64,000 bases of DNA from Olivibacter sp. SDN3 (GCF_014334135.1 NZ_CP060497.1:2666001-2730000); one strand, 5' to 3'; counted from the first letter of the stretch, positions 7,654 through 16,523 are shown. A program made the numbers and translations. The notes: generated by a model from the sequence alone, not told the origin.

Positions 7654-8769
7654 ATGCATCCCGAACAGGTAAATCGCTTTGATCAAAACAATTATCAAGT
7701 AAAGATATTTTATCGAAGGAATTCGGCAGAAAAAAAGGCCATGGATAAATTTTTGGCTGATGTTCAGGATATTCAAATTGTTGATACTATTTATCAGCAG
7801 TTGATAGAGCTGGTTAAGATTAGTTATCCTTCGTACGATTGGAATAAACAAAAATTTGAAGAAGCGATCAATGAGTTGCTCGGCAATCAGTCCTGTGATG
7901 ACTATGGAACGTGGGTTTATTACCCTTGGCTTGGAAAAATAGTACATCTGCTGGATGAAGATGATTTTATTAAAGTGAGAACCAGCAGAAATATTTACAA
8001 AATTACGCCCGAAGAAATAGCTGTTTTACGAAACAAAAGGATAGGAATTATAGGGCTGTCTGTTGGACAAAGTATTGCCCAAACCATGGCCATGGAACGG
8101 ATATGCGGTGAACTTAGGCTGGCAGATTTTGACAACGTGGAACTAAGCAATATGAATAGGGTGAGGTGTGCTGTACATGAGCTCGGTATCAATAAAACGG
8201 TTCTTGCTGCTAGACAAATAGCGGAGCAAGATCCGTATCTAAAAGTGGTGTGTTACCAAGAAGGGGTGAATATCGAGACAATCGACGAATTTTTAACAGG
8301 GAATGGTAAGCTGGATTTGCTAGTAGAAGAATGCGATGGTATAGATATAAAAATAATAGCCAGAATCAAAGCCCGAGCGCTTAAAATACCTGTTATCATG
8401 GATACAAACGATATGGGGATGTTAGATGTTGAGCGATATGATCATGAACCGGATAGACCTATTTTCCATGGAAGGTTACCACAGTTAGATGATGGAGACG
8501 TGAACGAACTAGCCCTTAAACTTAAGCATTTGCGCGCTGAAGAGAAGGTGCCGTATTTGGTGGATATTATAGGCATGGAAAATGTATCGGCTGCAATGAA
8601 AGTTTCGCTTGCGGAGATGAATAAAACAATTGTTGGCTGGCCTCAACTTGCTTCATCGGTAGTTTTGGGCGGGGCAATGGTTACTGATGTAGGGAGACGT
8701 ATTCTATTGGGTAAGCACACGAGTTCCGGAAGGTATTTTATAGATTTTGATGAATTAATCCAAGGTTAA
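7654..8769 (+). CDS. ThiF/E1-like adenylyltransferase-fold protein (Rv1355c-like)
   Basis: A 371-residue protein. After about 100 residues of unassigned N-terminus comes an E1/ThiF/MoeB-type nucleotide-binding domain: I-G-I-I-G-L-S-V-G (about 130-138), the L-A-D-F-D-N-V-E-L-S-N-M-N-R segment that binds ATP ribose and metal, the conserved G-I-N-K-T Lys and an E-E-C-D-G strand end. The paired CxxC zinc motifs of classical MoeB/E1 proteins are absent, and no ThiS/MoaD-like partner is nearby. It should adenylate a carboxylate, but the substrate is unknown. It lies 3 nt before a GNAT-like gene and upstream of a sensor kinase, forming a tight operon. The fold assignment is firm; the Rv1355c/MoeY resemblance is an inference. 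Confidence 0.8.
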   Translation: MHPEQVNRFDQNNYQVKIFYRRNSAEKKAMDKFLADVQDIQIVDTIYQQLIELVKISYPSYDWNKQKFEEAINELLGNQSCDDYGTWVYYPWLGKIVHLLDEDDFIKVRTSRNIYKITPEEIAVLRNKRIGIIGLSVGQSIAQTMAMERICGELRLADFDNVELSNMNRVRCAVHELGINKTVLAARQIAEQDPYLKVVCYQEGVNIETIDEFLTGNGKLDLLVEECDGIDIKIIARIKARALKIPVIMDTNDMGMLDVERYDHEPDRPIFHGRLPQLDDGDVNELALKLKHLRAEEKVPYLVDIIGMENVSAAMKVSLAEMNKTIVGWPQLASSVVLGGAMVTDVGRRILLGKHTSSGRYFIDFDELIQG

Positions 8770-8772
8770 GGT

Positions 8773-9501
8773 ATGATCCAGATTAGAACCTTTAGAGCCC
8801 CAAACGACCCAGAAGCTTGTAGTAAATTTATAGTCGGGCATAGAAAATTACTTGAAATCTTCGGTATTACGCAAATAACTTCCAACAGACAAGACTGGGT
8901 GGATGATCCGAATACGATTGTTATCCTTGTGGAACATATGGAAACAAAAATGGTGTATGGAGGTGCTCGCATACAGATGGTAAGTGAACGGTATCCGCTA
9001 CCTATCCAAACAGCTATCGGGAAGTATGATGCGAAAATTTTTGACTTGATAAAAGAAGATGAAGCCAGGGGGGGGACCTGTGAAATCTGCGGTCTTTGGA
9101 ATTCCAGGGAGGTTGCTGGAATGGGGATAGGAAGTTATATACTTTCTAGAGTAGGTGTTGCAATTGCAAAGCAACTGCCAGTTGTTAGTCTATTTGTGCT
9201 TTGCGCGCCGATAACAGTGAAAATGGGGTTACGCCTAGGGTGTATGGTAGAAAAAAAACTAGGGAACGAGGGACTTTTCTATTACCCTAAAGATGATTTG
9301 GTAGCAACGGTTATGCGTATGAAAAATATAGATGATTTGAGCTTAGCCACAGAAACAGAGCGTGAGAAAATTTTAGCTCTTCGGGCGCAACCACAACAAA
9401 CAATTTTGGAAAAGGGACCGAAAGGAGAATACCTAGTGAAGTATGATTTACTTATTCCTGATTTTGATGAAAGCAGTCAGCATACAATTGTCGCGCTTTA
9501 A
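8773..9501 (+). CDS. GNAT-fold acyltransferase-like protein
   Basis: A 242-residue protein with features of the GNAT/autoinducer-synthase fold: an early F-I-V-G-H-R-K-L-L helix, central strands (TIVILVEH, YGGARIQ), C-E-I-C-G-L-W-N followed by V-A-G-M-G-I-G (a pyrophosphate-binding loop of the R/Q-x-x-G-x-G type, with Glu in the first position), the helix SYILSRVGVAIA, then VSLFVLCAPITVKMGLRLGC, the usual last strand-helix. It would move an acyl group from acyl-CoA or acyl carrier protein to an amine. It resembles long-chain N-acyl amino acid synthases more than small acetyltransferases, but this is an inference. It starts 3 nt after the ThiF-like gene, so both products are probably made together. 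Confidence 0.7.
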   Translation: MIQIRTFRAPNDPEACSKFIVGHRKLLEIFGITQITSNRQDWVDDPNTIVILVEHMETKMVYGGARIQMVSERYPLPIQTAIGKYDAKIFDLIKEDEARGGTCEICGLWNSREVAGMGIGSYILSRVGVAIAKQLPVVSLFVLCAPITVKMGLRLGCMVEKKLGNEGLFYYPKDDLVATVMRMKNIDDLSLATETEREKILALRAQPQQTILEKGPKGEYLVKYDLLIPDFDESSQHTIVAL

Positions 9502-9508
9502 CAAGTTA

Positions 9509-11701
9509 ATGTTGAGCCTGGTAGGCGAAAGGATAGGGTTCTTGATGTTGAATCTAATGTTGCTGGGATCATATGGTTTATATGCACAGGAATGCCCTTC
9601 GGCAATATCATTGCAAAGCGCATCTTCCCCGCTGATGATTGATACTGGGATTTCTTATTATATCGATGAAACCAAGGATGCCGACTTTGAATCGATACGG
9701 GTGGAACATTTTCAAAGAAAGGTAAATAAGGGGGTGCTCAATTTTGGCTTTACACAATCGAAAGTTTGGTTAAAGTTCTGCCTGTCTAACAAGTCCTTAA
9801 GAACAGATTTTTTTCTTTTACTGCAACAGCCGTCCTTAGATAGTGTGATATTATATGCCGTTGATGAAACGGGTGAGGTGTTGATAGATAGTTTGGGTAA
9901 GTATAAAACCTTTTATGAACGGTTTGTTCGAGCCCCCGATTATATTTTTCCACTGACCTTAGATTCGGGCACGGAAAGAGAAATTTATATTAAAATATCG
10001 TCAAACGATCAATTGCAAATACCTTTATTCGTAGGTAGTGAGGAAGCTATATTACAAAAGCTATCTAATAAAAATCTGATATTTGGGCTTTATGCGGGGG
10101 CTGTGCTTATTATGATGCTGTATAACTTTTTTGTAAGTGTCTCTACGCGTGATAACAGTTACGTTTTTTATATCCTCTATATCTTTTCTGTTGGACTGAC
10201 TCAAGCCTTGTTTCAAGGGTATGCTTTCATGTATTTTTGGCCTAATAGTGCATTTATGGCAGGTTTTAGTTCTATTTTTGTTCCGTTCTTTTCTGGTTTG
10301 ATGACCATCGCCTTTATTAAATCCTTTTTACATACGAAATTCTATGCGCCAAAATGGGATCTAGGAGTAAATGTTATTGTTATCTTGTATTTTGCTGCTT
10401 TATTAATAGGAATTTTTGATATTTACTACGGAGCAATCGTTCTACAGGTTATTGCATCACTTGGATCTATTTATATCCTCTTTCTGGCAAACTACATAAG
10501 GAAATTGGGCTATCGACCGGCTATTTTCTTTTTGGTTGCCTTTACGGTATTCTTTGTCAGTGTAATTCTTTTTGTTTTAAGGAATTTTAATGTTATTCCT
10601 TACAACACATTCACATCTTATATTTTAGAAATAGGATCTATTCTGGAAATATCTTTACTTTCTTTCGCATTAGCCGATCGGATTAACTTTTATAGGAAGG
10701 AAAAGGAGGCCTCTCAGGCCCATGCTTTAAAGGTTTCAAAAGAAAATGAACGCATTATCAGTGAACAAAACGTATTGCTCGAAACGGAGGTTGCCAAGCG
10801 AACAGCAGACCTTGAAAAAACTAATGAGCATTTAAATAATGCTATGCAGAACTTAAAACAGGCCCAAGCACATTTGGTTGAATCTGAAAAATTAGCATCT
10901 TTAGGTATGCTCACAGCCGGTATTGCACATGAGATCAATAACCCCATTAATTTTGTAACCTCAAACGTTGGACCGCTTAAACGGGATGTCGCATTTCTGC
11001 TAGAAACAATTGAATTTTTCGAAAAAACAGCTTTATCCTCTTCTGACATTCAAGATAAAATGGAGAAAATCAGTCAGTATAAAGAAGAACTGGAGTTTGA
11101 TTACCTTAAGGAAGAAATTCAATCATTATTAAGTGGTATTCAAGAGGGGGCAGTAAGGACAGCCGAAATTGTGCGAAGTTTACGTGTTTTTTCGAGAGTG
11201 GACGAGGATGATCTAAAGTTGGCCAATTTGAACGACTGTATTGAATCGACTTTGGTTGTGCTGAATAGCATGATAAAAGATAAAATAATTGTTGAAAAAA
11301 ATTATGGAGAACTCCCTTATGTAGAATGTTTCCCTGGAAAACTAAATCAGGTGTTCTTAAACCTGATAACCAATTCAGTACACGCGATAGAACAAAAATT
11401 TAGTGCTTCTTATGGAGGAAAATTGCTGTTGCATACACGCGCGGATGAAACATATACGTATATTACTATTAAGGATAATGGAGGAGGTATTAGTGATGAT
11501 GTCAGAGATAAAATTTTTGAACCGTTTTTTACTACTAAAGAAATAGGTGAGGGAACCGGTCTAGGTTTAGCTATTGTTTTACAGATCATATCAAAACATC
11601 ACGGAAAAATAACGGTTAATAGCGAGGAAGGTGAAGGGTGTGAGTTTTTGATTAAAATTCCGATTGCTCACCCTAATTCAAGTCATGTCGACGATTACTA
11701 G
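9509..11701 (+). CDS. 7TM-type sensor histidine kinase (7TMR-DISM like)
   Basis: An ATG at 9509, 7 nt after the upstream stop, starts a good signal peptide (residues 1-27, ending L-Y-A-Q); a longer frame from 9443 would overlap the GNAT gene by 59 bp and is less likely. Order: signal peptide, periplasmic beta-sandwich of about 165 residues (DISM-type, with [10 protein letters not shown]), seven membrane helices (about 190-400), coiled coil (about 405-465), HisKA with phospho-acceptor His474 in G-I-A-H-E-I-N-N-P, and HATPase (N-L-I-T-N-S, D-N-G-G-G-I, G-T-G-L-G-L-A). It senses an extracytoplasmic ligand and phosphorylates a receiver, probably that at 11698-12159, whose gene converges on it. 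Co-transcription with ThiF and GNAT genes suggests their product is sensed. Confidence 0.92.
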   Translation: MLSLVGERIGFLMLNLMLLGSYGLYAQECPSAISLQSASSPLMIDTGISYYIDETKDADFESIRVEHFQRKVNKGVLNFGFTQSKVWLKFCLSNKSLRTDFFLLLQQPSLDSVILYAVDETGEVLIDSLGKYKTFYERFVRAPDYIFPLTLDSGTEREIYIKISSNDQLQIPLFVGSEEAILQKLSNKNLIFGLYAGAVLIMMLYNFFVSVSTRDNSYVFYILYIFSVGLTQALFQGYAFMYFWPNSAFMAGFSSIFVPFFSGLMTIAFIKSFLHTKFYAPKWDLGVNVIVILYFAALLIGIFDIYYGAIVLQVIASLGSIYILFLANYIRKLGYRPAIFFLVAFTVFFVSVILFVLRNFNVIPYNTFTSYILEIGSILEISLLSFALADRINFYRKEKEASQAHALKVSKENERIISEQNVLLETEVAKRTADLEKTNEHLNNAMQNLKQAQAHLVESEKLASLGMLTAGIAHEINNPINFVTSNVGPLKRDVAFLLETIEFFEKTALSSSDIQDKMEKISQYKEELEFDYLKEEIQSLLSGIQEGAVRTAEIVRSLRVFSRVDEDDLKLANLNDCIESTLVVLNSMIKDKIIVEKNYGELPYVECFPGKLNQVFLNLITNSVHAIEQKFSASYGGKLLLHTRADETYTYITIKDNGGGISDDVRDKIFEPFFTTKEIGEGTGLGLAIVLQIISKHHGKITVNSEEGEGCEFLIKIPIAHPNSSHVDDY

Positions 11702-12159
11702 GAAAGCAGTCGTTGTCTAAGCAAGAACTCTAATTGCTCATTTGTTAGAGAAAGTTGATCGTTCGCTTCTTTAATCTTTTTTTTCTCCATAAAGGCTTGG
11801 TAGGCTTTTTGAATAGTATTGTCTAACTCTTCTTCACTCCAGGGTTTATTAAGGTAATGAAAAATTTTTCCTTTATTGATGGCTTCTACTACTGCAGCCA
11901 TGTCTGTATAACCGGTTAGTAGAATTCGTGTTGGATCCGGGTATGTGGGAATAATATGCTCAAGAAACTCGACCCCTGTCATTTTGGGCATGCGTTGGTC
12001 GGTTATGATGACTTCAAATGGGTGGTTACTTAACAATACCATAGCTTCTTCACCACTAATGGCAGTTTTTACGTTATATTTCTTTCTGAAAGTAGCTTTG
12101 AAGGAAATAAGATTGTTCTCTTCGTCGTCAACATAGAGAATATTGATCTTTTCTTGCAT
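11698..12159 (-). CDS. Single-domain response regulator (RpfG-like receiver)
   Basis: A 153-residue protein: receiver domain (D11-D12, phospho-acceptor Asp54 in I-T-D-Q-R-M-P, L-L-T-G-Y-T-D, Y-L-N-K-P-W) plus a short C-terminal helix, with no output domain. The ATG at 12159 is preferred over an in-frame start at 12207 because a TAnnTTTG element ends only about 35 nt upstream of it, which would put the longer start before the transcript. Its stop codon overlaps that of the converging sensor kinase (shared CTAG at 11698-11701). It probably relays phosphate or binds a partner kinase, such as the one at 6497. Confidence 0.9.
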   Translation of the reverse strand: MQEKINILYVDDEENNLISFKATFRKKYNVKTAISGEEAMVLLSNHPFEVIITDQRMPKMTGVEFLEHIIPTYPDPTRILLTGYTDMAAVVEAINKGKIFHYLNKPWSEEELDNTIQKAYQAFMEKKKIKEANDQLSLTNEQLEFLLRQRLLS

Positions 12160-12193
12160 GATATCTCTTAATTTAATGGACTTTTCCGCATAA

Positions 12194-12230
12194 CAAATGT
12201 AATACAAATCCTTTTTTGAATTTTAACAAA
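12194..12230 (-). promoter_or_regulatory. Candidate promoter of the receiver gene
   Basis: On the reverse strand TACATTTG (12194-12201) fits TAnnTTTG and a TTTG lies upstream at 12227-12230, with a spacing of 25 nt, slightly longer than usual. It places transcription start about 28 nt before the ATG at 12159. Confidence 0.45.
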
Positions 12231-12431
12231 TAAAAAATAAATTTTTATAACCGTTTCACACCCAGTATTGTTTGCTCTTATTTGGAGCTGTAAAGAACGA
12301 TAAAAACGCAAATGAGAAGAGCTTATGGGTTTTTGCCCAAAAATAGTTATTTATGGGGGCTGTGTATTTATGAGTAATTATATGTGTAGTGTTTCTTGAT
12401 ATGTATAAAAAAATCTCATATAATTGTATGT

Positions 12432-12818
12432 ATGTCTCCACCTCAAATTGCAATTGTAGATGATAATGAGTTCCATAGAGCCTTACTTCGGGAGGTCTTG
12501 GAGTCTCATGGTTTTAATGTGGCTCTTGAAGCAGAAAATGGCGAGAAATTTATCGACGCGTTAGCCAATCTAGATCAACAACCCATGTTATGTATAGTTG
12601 ATATTGTTATGCCTGGTTTGGGGGGGTATGAAACTATTAAGTGTATCAAGGAAAAGTGGCCAGAGGTTAGAGTAATGGGGTACACTGGAATGGTGGAGCC
12701 TGACACTTTTCAACAAGTTATTAGTTGTGGAGCCGATTTTCTTATATTAAAGGGAGACCATCCGAAGAATATGATACGAACTATAAAGGGCTTGGTACAA
12801 GATTGGGCAAAACAGTGA
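12432..12818 (+). CDS. Single-domain response regulator
   Basis: A 128-residue receiver domain: D10-D11, phospho-acceptor Asp57 in I-V-D-I-V-M-P, G-Y-T-G-M switch Thr, L-I-L-K-G-D Lys. It resembles LuxR-family receivers that have lost the HTH. The ATG at 12432 is chosen over one at 12396 because receiver homology begins at once. Its last 38 bp overlap the converging HTH gene. It may act as a phosphate sink or protein-binding switch; no kinase is directly adjacent on its strand. Confidence 0.88.
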   Translation: MSPPQIAIVDDNEFHRALLREVLESHGFNVALEAENGEKFIDALANLDQQPMLCIVDIVMPGLGGYETIKCIKEKWPEVRVMGYTGMVEPDTFQQVISCGADFLILKGDHPKNMIRTIKGLVQDWAKQ

Positions 12819-13104
12819 TTTTTGCGTAACACCCACCATTTGTATTATGGTATTCCTGATTGTTTAAAGGTCTTAATTGAACATCTATCAGGATCTCATA
12901 TGCACTAGTATAATAATAGCTTCTGAAAGTTCTGGAATAAGCAATGGGAACTTCCATTAATTTCAACTCTTCAATGATTTGATAGATTCTTGATACGGAT
13001 AAATTTAACCTTTCTGCAAGTTCTTCAGGTGTGCCCGTACGTTTACGTTTAATGAGTTGATGTAAACGGTTTACCCTATCAATGTACATAAATAATTTCA
13101 TCAT
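12781..13104 (-). CDS. HTH protein with C-terminal double-glycine leader-like tail
   Basis: A 107-residue protein (102 from the ATG at 13089). Residues about 8-50 form a DeoR/HTH_11-type winged helix-turn-helix (L-H-Q-L-I-K-R-K, T-P-E-E-L-A-E-R-L-N-L-S, R-I-Y-Q-I-I-E-E-L-K), followed by I-A-Y-S-R-T-F-R-S-Y-Y-Y. The tail carries L-N-N-Q-E-Y-H-N-T-N-G-G, matching the Leu(-12), Glu(-8), Gly(-2), Gly(-1) pattern of leaders cut by C39 peptidases, then a 16-residue end beginning Cys-Tyr-Ala. The gene is last in an operon with a C39-peptidase exporter (13152-15323) and HlyD adaptor. So it may be a regulator, a peptide precursor, or both. The last 12 codons overlap the opposite-strand receiver gene, so the tail could be constrained or accidental. 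Confidence 0.75.
   Translation of the reverse strand: MMKLFMYIDRVNRLHQLIKRKRTGTPEELAERLNLSVSRIYQIIEELKLMEVPIAYSRTFRSYYYTSAYEILIDVQLRPLNNQEYHNTNGGCYAKITVLPNLVPSPL
12784..12867 (-). other. Putative GG leader motif and 16-residue peptide in the HTH gene
   Basis: Codons for the leader-like motif occupy 12832-12867, with the Gly-Gly pair at 12832-12837; the possible released peptide is encoded at 12784-12831 (Cys, Tyr, Ala, Lys, Ile, Thr, Val, Leu, Pro, Asn, Leu, Val, Pro, Ser, Pro, Leu). Motif fit: Leu -12, Glu -8, Tyr at the hydrophobic -7 position, Thr at -4, Gly -2 and -1. Confidence 0.5.
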
Positions 13105-13151
13105 AATGCTAATTCAAGATGCACTTTTACCTCTAGAACGAATCGTTGATT

Positions 13152-15323
13152 TTATATTAGCGTTGTTTCTGGTAAAACAATCGTTTGGGGTTTCCACATA
13201 TTATAATAGACAGCTTGCTTTTGGACTAACTCTTCGTGAGTTCCTTCTTCTACAACCTTGCCGCCCTGCATGACAATGATTTTATCAGCGCCAACAACCG
13301 TACTCAATCTATGGGCAATAAGAATTACCGTTTTGCCCTGCTGACGCATATCGCTGATCGCTTGCTGAATGTATCGCTCCGAAGCGGTATCAAGAGACGA
13401 TGTCGCTTCATCTAAAATGAGAATTTCCGGCTTTCGATAAAGCGCGCGGGCAATAGCTAGTCGCTGACGCTGACCACCGGAAAGTGAAGCTCCGTTTTCT
13501 CCCAGGTAAGTGTCGAAACCTGCCGGTAGCTTCTCCACAAAGGATAGAAGCCCTAAGGACGAACAAATCTCTAAAATGCGGTTTATATCAGGGGATAGAT
13601 CGCCTACCGCAATGTTATCTATAACGTTGCCTGCAAATAAATCAATTTGTTGAGGTACCACACTAATAAATTGACGGAGACTTGACGGGTTAATATGCTT
13701 TATATCTAGCCGACCAATAAAAATATTTCCCGCTTGAATAGGGTAGATCTTTTGTAGTAGCGAAAGTAAGGTGGTTTTTCCTGATCCGCTTTCGCCAACG
13801 ATCGCTGTTGTTCTACCTTGAGGTATGCAAAGGTCAAGGTGGCTGAAAATGGGTGCGCGTGTACCATAACGAAAGGTTACGTCTTTGAAAATAATATCGC
13901 CCATAAGCGTTGGGCTTAGCGATGCTTTATTTTCAGTTTCTTCTCTTTCCAAATCCATTATTTCAAATAGGCGATCAGCAGCGATTACGGCGTCCTGAAT
14001 ATTTCTGTTCATGGTGATCAAACTGCTGACGGGCCCGGTGAAGTAACCAATGAGGGCGTAGAATGAGAGAAGTTCTCCGGGAGTAATATGTCCGTTCAAA
14101 ACAAAATTAGACCCCGCCCATAGAAGAATAATGGTGAACAAGCTGGAAAAGAAAGAGCTCGAATTACCAATCCATAATGCGTTGATAGAAGACGTATATA
14201 CGGTTTGCAGTAATTTAATAAATCTGTTTTCTGTCTTCATATTGGCGAAATCTTCCAACCCAAAACGTTTAACTGTGCCTACGGCATTGATAGACTCCAC
14301 CAGTTGGGCTTCCAAATCGGCCGATCGTTCCATTAAGCTGCGCTGAGTTTTTTTATTAAGGTGATCGGAAATATAGTATATGATGGCGTATATGGGTATA
14401 ACCAGCAGGATGATCACGGCAAGTTTCCAATAGTAGGTGAACATTAGGCCGAAGGAAAAGATGACGATAAAGATGTTAACGGCAAAGTTTACCAGCACGT
14501 CATTAATGAATGTTCTAATCTTTACCGCGTCATTAACACGGGAAATGATCTCCCCTACACGCATCGTGTCAAAAAATTGTTGCGGAAGTCGGAGTAAGTG
14601 TTTGTAATAACCCAAGATGAGGCGCGCGTCAATCTGTTGACCACTTCGAAGCGTGAAGCGTGTTTTTGCGTGATTGATGAAAAATTGAAGACCTAATATT
14701 ACGATCATAATGACTCCCATGAGATTGAGGAGGTTATGATTACCATTTGGCAGTATCTGATCAATTATTTTCTGTACAAAAATGGATGTGGAAAGACCAA
14801 GAATGGTATATATAATGGAACCGAAGAGTACTTGCAGGAATACTGAACGATGTGGTTTGAGAAGAAAAAGAAATCTACTGGCAATGGAAACACGTTTTTT
14901 GCCTGATTTGAATTGCTCATTTGGGGCCATCAACACCAATACTCCGGTCCATAATTTCTCGAATTCGGTGTGTGGTATTTTATGGATTTTACCGTCGGCC
15001 GGATCCATGATTTTAACGTTTTTTTTATTGATTTGATAGATAACCACATAGTGATGTAACCCATTGTTATAGATAATATGTGCGATGCTGGGCAGCGGTA
15101 TTTTATAAAGACTATCATATGTCCCTTTTACCCCCTTCGCTGAGAAGCCTATTTTATTTGCGGCAGCAATTAGCCCCATAACATTTGTTCCTTTGGTGTC
15201 TGTACCTGCATGCTGACGGATGCGAGCGATAGGCATCAGAAGTTTATGATGAGCAGCGATTGAAACTAAACAGGCGGCGCCGCAATCAGTAATGTCGTGC
15301 TGTTTTATTCTTATACCAGACAT
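13152..15323 (-). CDS. Peptidase-containing ABC transporter (C39 bacteriocin/peptide exporter)
   Basis: A 723-residue PCAT protein. The C39 peptidase domain (about 1-135) has Gln8, catalytic Cys14 in D-C-G-A-A-C, His91 in H-H-Y-V-V-I and Asp107 in M-D-P-A-D-G, the full triad. Then six membrane helices (about 160-440) and the ATPase domain with Walker A G-E-S-G-S-G-K-T-T from residue 510, L-S-G-G-Q-R-Q-R signature, I-L-I-L-D-E-A Walker B and A-H-R-L-S-T. It cuts leaders after Gly-Gly and exports the mature peptide across the inner membrane. It lies 21 nt after the HlyD-family gene and 47 nt before the HTH gene, whose tail has the only GG-leader-like motif seen nearby. Confidence 0.96.
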   Translation of the reverse strand: MSGIRIKQHDITDCGAACLVSIAAHHKLLMPIARIRQHAGTDTKGTNVMGLIAAANKIGFSAKGVKGTYDSLYKIPLPSIAHIIYNNGLHHYVVIYQINKKNVKIMDPADGKIHKIPHTEFEKLWTGVLVLMAPNEQFKSGKKRVSIASRFLFLLKPHRSVFLQVLFGSIIYTILGLSTSIFVQKIIDQILPNGNHNLLNLMGVIMIVILGLQFFINHAKTRFTLRSGQQIDARLILGYYKHLLRLPQQFFDTMRVGEIISRVNDAVKIRTFINDVLVNFAVNIFIVIFSFGLMFTYYWKLAVIILLVIPIYAIIYYISDHLNKKTQRSLMERSADLEAQLVESINAVGTVKRFGLEDFANMKTENRFIKLLQTVYTSSINALWIGNSSSFFSSLFTIILLWAGSNFVLNGHITPGELLSFYALIGYFTGPVSSLITMNRNIQDAVIAADRLFEIMDLEREETENKASLSPTLMGDIIFKDVTFRYGTRAPIFSHLDLCIPQGRTTAIVGESGSGKTTLLSLLQKIYPIQAGNIFIGRLDIKHINPSSLRQFISVVPQQIDLFAGNVIDNIAVGDLSPDINRILEICSSLGLLSFVEKLPAGFDTYLGENGASLSGGQRQRLAIARALYRKPEILILDEATSSLDTASERYIQQAISDMRQQGKTVILIAHRLSTVVGADKIIVMQGGKVVEEGTHEELVQKQAVYYNMWKPQTIVLPETTLI

Positions 15324-15344
15324 AAATATTTTGTTAAATAAATA

Positions 15345-16523
15345 CTAGGTGCTACGACTATTTGCAGGATTTAACCAATTGTCAACCTTATCGTACAATA
15401 GCTGGAAAAGGCTACGCCTAGCGATTTGAAAGCGTGCTTGTACACTCATGCCCTTCTTTAATCTACCTTCGTAACCGTTTGGAAGGTAAAGAGAGCCTTG
15501 TTGTAATTGGCATTTTACCTGAAATATGGCTGAGCGATTTTCATCGATGTCAACGTCTTTGGAGATGTCGACAATGCTACCGCTTACCATGCCCCACTCG
15601 TGATAATTAAAAGCGTCTATCTGTAGACGAACGGGCATGTCTGGCCTAAGCAAGCCAATATCTCTAGGAGTAATACCAATGATGGCAATAAGCCCTGAAT
15701 CTGGAGAAATTTCAACTACGGTCTCACCCACGGTAACGAAATTGCCTGGTAGTATACCGTTAAATTGTTGTAGCGAACCGTTGATAGGTGCTTTAACCGT
15801 GTATAGATCTTTTTCTTGTTCAAATCGCTCATGTTGCGATGTGAGATCCATTAGCTCCGCGTTCAAACTATTTAGATCTGTTTGCCACTGGTTGATCTGT
15901 TGCTCGTGTATTAATCTCTTTTTGTTTAGCGCTGCTTGATAATCGAAATGAACTTTCTCGAATTCAGCATCAGAGATAACTTGCTTATCGTATAGCTTTT
16001 TGTTTCTTTCGTAAATACCCTGTGCGTTCTCCAAATGCAGTTGCGCATCTGAGTATTGTTGTATATATAGATTATATTGTTGGCGATAAAGAGCAGATTG
16101 TAACGACAAATTACCTATAGTGCTGTTTTCTCGGAGGTGTGTTAATTTGCGAAGATCGCTGAGACGTTGTGAAATCTCTATTCTTCTTTGTGTATTGAAC
16201 GATGATTGCTCGTTAAGCTGGTTGGTTTCTATAGTGAATAATATGTCGTTAGCTTGTACCTCTTGGTTTAATTTAACATATACTTGCTTAATTCGTCCAG
16301 ATATAGGGGCTTTTACCATATTACGCTCGTTGATAGCGGTTAATAAACCCTGTCCGTTGACGCTTACATCGACTTTAATAAAAAATAGAGAAATAAAAGC
16401 CAATACGGTAATGCATAATACTGCTTGATAGATGATATTACTACGGCTGTTGTACCTATAGAAATGATGCTCTGTAGTAAATTCTATTATTTCAGAAGGA
16501 AAGATTAGTTTCTCAGTTGCCAT
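15345..16523 (-). CDS. HlyD-family membrane fusion protein
   Basis: A 392-residue periplasmic adaptor: short cytoplasmic N-terminus, one membrane helix (about 33-52, I-T-V-L-A-F-I-S-L-F-F), a lipoyl half-motif (V-K-A-P-I-S-G-R-I-K-Q-V-Y), a long alpha-helical hairpin (about 115-235), the second lipoyl half (T-V-K-A-P-I-N-G-S-L-Q) and a beta-barrel domain. It links the downstream PCAT exporter to an outer-membrane TolC-type channel, which is not encoded in the window. It is the first gene of the operon hlyD, PCAT, HTH. Confidence 0.93.
   Translation of the reverse strand: MATEKLIFPSEIIEFTTEHHFYRYNSRSNIIYQAVLCITVLAFISLFFIKVDVSVNGQGLLTAINERNMVKAPISGRIKQVYVKLNQEVQANDILFTIETNQLNEQSSFNTQRRIEISQRLSDLRKLTHLRENSTIGNLSLQSALYRQQYNLYIQQYSDAQLHLENAQGIYERNKKLYDKQVISDAEFEKVHFDYQAALNKKRLIHEQQINQWQTDLNSLNAELMDLTSQHERFEQEKDLYTVKAPINGSLQQFNGILPGNFVTVGETVVEISPDSGLIAIIGITPRDIGLLRPDMPVRLQIDAFNYHEWGMVSGSIVDISKDVDIDENRSAIFQVKCQLQQGSLYLPNGYEGRLKKGMSVQARFQIARRSLFQLLYDKVDNWLNPANSRST

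Noticed and set aside
9443-9508. Longer start for the 7TM sensor kinase
   Set aside because: It would overlap the GNAT-like gene by 59 bp; the ATG at 9509 gives a proper signal peptide 7 nt after the stop.
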